Assembly: GCF_019052365.1 (NCBI RefSeq)
Contig: NZ_JAHQUY010000049.1
Location: forward strand, 1-24,310
Origin: Leyella stercorea
Lineage (GTDB): Bacteria > Bacteroidota > Bacteroidia > Bacteroidales > Bacteroidaceae
Direction of reading: 5' to 3'
Length of the DNA stretch: 24,310 nt
Both the position numbers and the translations under genes were made by a program. This document shows, piece by piece, positions 23,809-24,310 of this stretch. Within the stretch, counting starts at the first letter, position 1; every line of letters starts with the position of its first letter. The notes beneath the pieces are model-generated. The model made no database searches, was not told the origin of the DNA, and was given only the letters and a program-made list of their open reading frames with translations.

Positions 23809-24186
23809 TCAAAACGCCATGCACGGGTTAAACGCATCGACGATGTGCTCCACCTGCGCCGTCTCTTTCGTTCCACCGATGACCGAAACGACGTCGAAGC
23901 GCAGTTCGTCGAGCACGTTCAGCATCTTCACATACGTGTTAGCCGCCATGCCGATGTTGCGAATCTTCCTTCGGTCTACAGCCTCCTCGGGCTTTGTAAT
24001 GACATCCGTAGCTCGCGTCTTCACCTCCACGAATACGATAGTGCGCAAGTCGGGCGACCGCGCGATGATATCGATGTCGCGGTGTCCGTCGCGCCAGTCA
24101 CGCTCGATTATCTCGTAGCCCTTCTCGCGCAGATAGTCGGCAGCCAGGTCTTCGCCCCATTTGCCCGTGTTGTTATGCTTTGCCAT
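23809..24186 (-). CDS. YraN family (UPF0102) endonuclease-like protein
   Basis: A 125-residue protein of the UPF0102/YraN family, which has a restriction-endonuclease-like (PD-(D/E)XK) fold. The signatures are NTGKWGEDLAADYLREKGY (E12), GHRDIDIIA (D37, D39) and FVEVKTR (E54, K56). The family is widespread and conserved, often near rnhB or DNA-processing genes; its function is unproven. The ATG at 24186 is chosen over one at 24213 because the latter falls inside the probable -7 box, and family members start close to the KWGE motif. It heads the yraN - birA unit. Confidence 0.92.
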   Translation of the reverse strand: MAKHNNTGKWGEDLAADYLREKGYEIIERDWRDGHRDIDIIARSPDLRTIVFVEVKTRATDVITKPEEAVDRRKIRNIGMAANTYVKMLNVLDELRFDVVSVIGGTKETAQVEHIVDAFNPCMAF

Positions 24187-24210
24187 GCTGTTTCTTTTCT
24201 TGGTGTCGTA

Positions 24211-24218
24211 CAAAGGTA
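24211..24218 (-). promoter_or_regulatory. -7 box candidate for yraN
   Basis: Read on the minus strand this is TACCTTTG, a full match to TAnnTTTG, 25 bp before the ATG at 24186. The -33 region (24239-24242, ACCG) is weak. The site places the transcription start near 24204 and so rules against the longer reading frame starting at 24213. Confidence 0.55.
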
Positions 24219-24260
24219 GTTTAAAAATATGATTAAGCCGGTAAAATGAATATTTATTTT

Positions 24261-24310
24261 TATTGCTGTCCGCTAAAACTTTTCATACAAAATAAATTAG
24301 GGCTGACACT
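24261..24310. repeat. right copy of the 50-bp terminal inverted repeat (probable IS end)
   Basis: Exact reverse complement of 6-55, starting tattgctgtccgctaaaac. The unique sequence inside it differs from that at the left end. It lies only about 40 bp upstream of the yraN -7 box, so an insertion here could influence yraN and birA expression. Confidence 0.7.

Noticed and set aside
6..24310. A 24-kb composite transposon bounded by inverted IS ends
   Set aside because: The content includes housekeeping genes (pyrH, birA, yraN, porZ), no transposase is inside, and a contig cut at repeated IS copies explains the ends more simply.

Overview
The window looks like Bacteroidales DNA, most likely from a Prevotella/Segatella-type gut or oral species. 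The evidence is five plus- or minus-strand promoters of the Bacteroidetes form (a -33 TTG-like box, exactly 20 nt, then TAnnTTTG), a PorZ homologue, type IX secretion C-terminal tails, exported GH20 and GH92 glycosidases, and intergenic spacers full of palindromic repeats. No rRNA, tRNA, CRISPR or plasmid or phage replication gene was seen. The first and last 50 bp are a perfect inverted repeat, so the window probably runs from one insertion-sequence copy to another, that is, a contig bounded by a repeat.

Layout. (1) 540-4361, minus strand: a secreted metallophosphoesterase with a PA14 domain, and a GH20 beta-hexosaminidase. (2) 4616-9656, plus strand: alkaline phosphatase, a GH63/MGH1-type glycosidase, a second secreted metallophosphoesterase, and a glycosyltransferase. 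(3) 9800-14639, minus strand: a tight operon porZ - GT2 - GT2 - GT4. (4) 14810-20539, plus strand: a GH92 alpha-mannosidase, an unrecognised acidic 443-residue protein, and an AAA_14/DUF4143 ATPase. (5) 20640-24186, minus strand: a secreted endonuclease I with a T9SS-like tail, then yraN - birA - pyrH at the right end.

How the parts may work together. Regions 1, 2 and the GH92 gene supply exported phosphatases and exo-glycosidases that would suit host or yeast N-glycan and mucin trimming, but there is no SusC/SusD pair, so this is not a classical polysaccharide utilisation locus. Region 3 couples a type IX attachment-complex protein known to handle A-LPS with glycosyltransferases. Region 5 holds housekeeping genes.

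The most unusual content is repeats. There are at least six families: large nested palindromes directly after stop codons and flanking the unrecognised gene; 22-bp-period arrays at two places; a 33-bp triplicate ending in the ATPase promoter; a 70-bp tandem array of hairpins inside the probable pyrH leader; and a GGTGAGATGG-type element that occurs on both sides of one gene and, in frame, inside the coding sequence of a glycosyltransferase. No complete novel defence or signalling system could be established from the sequence alone.
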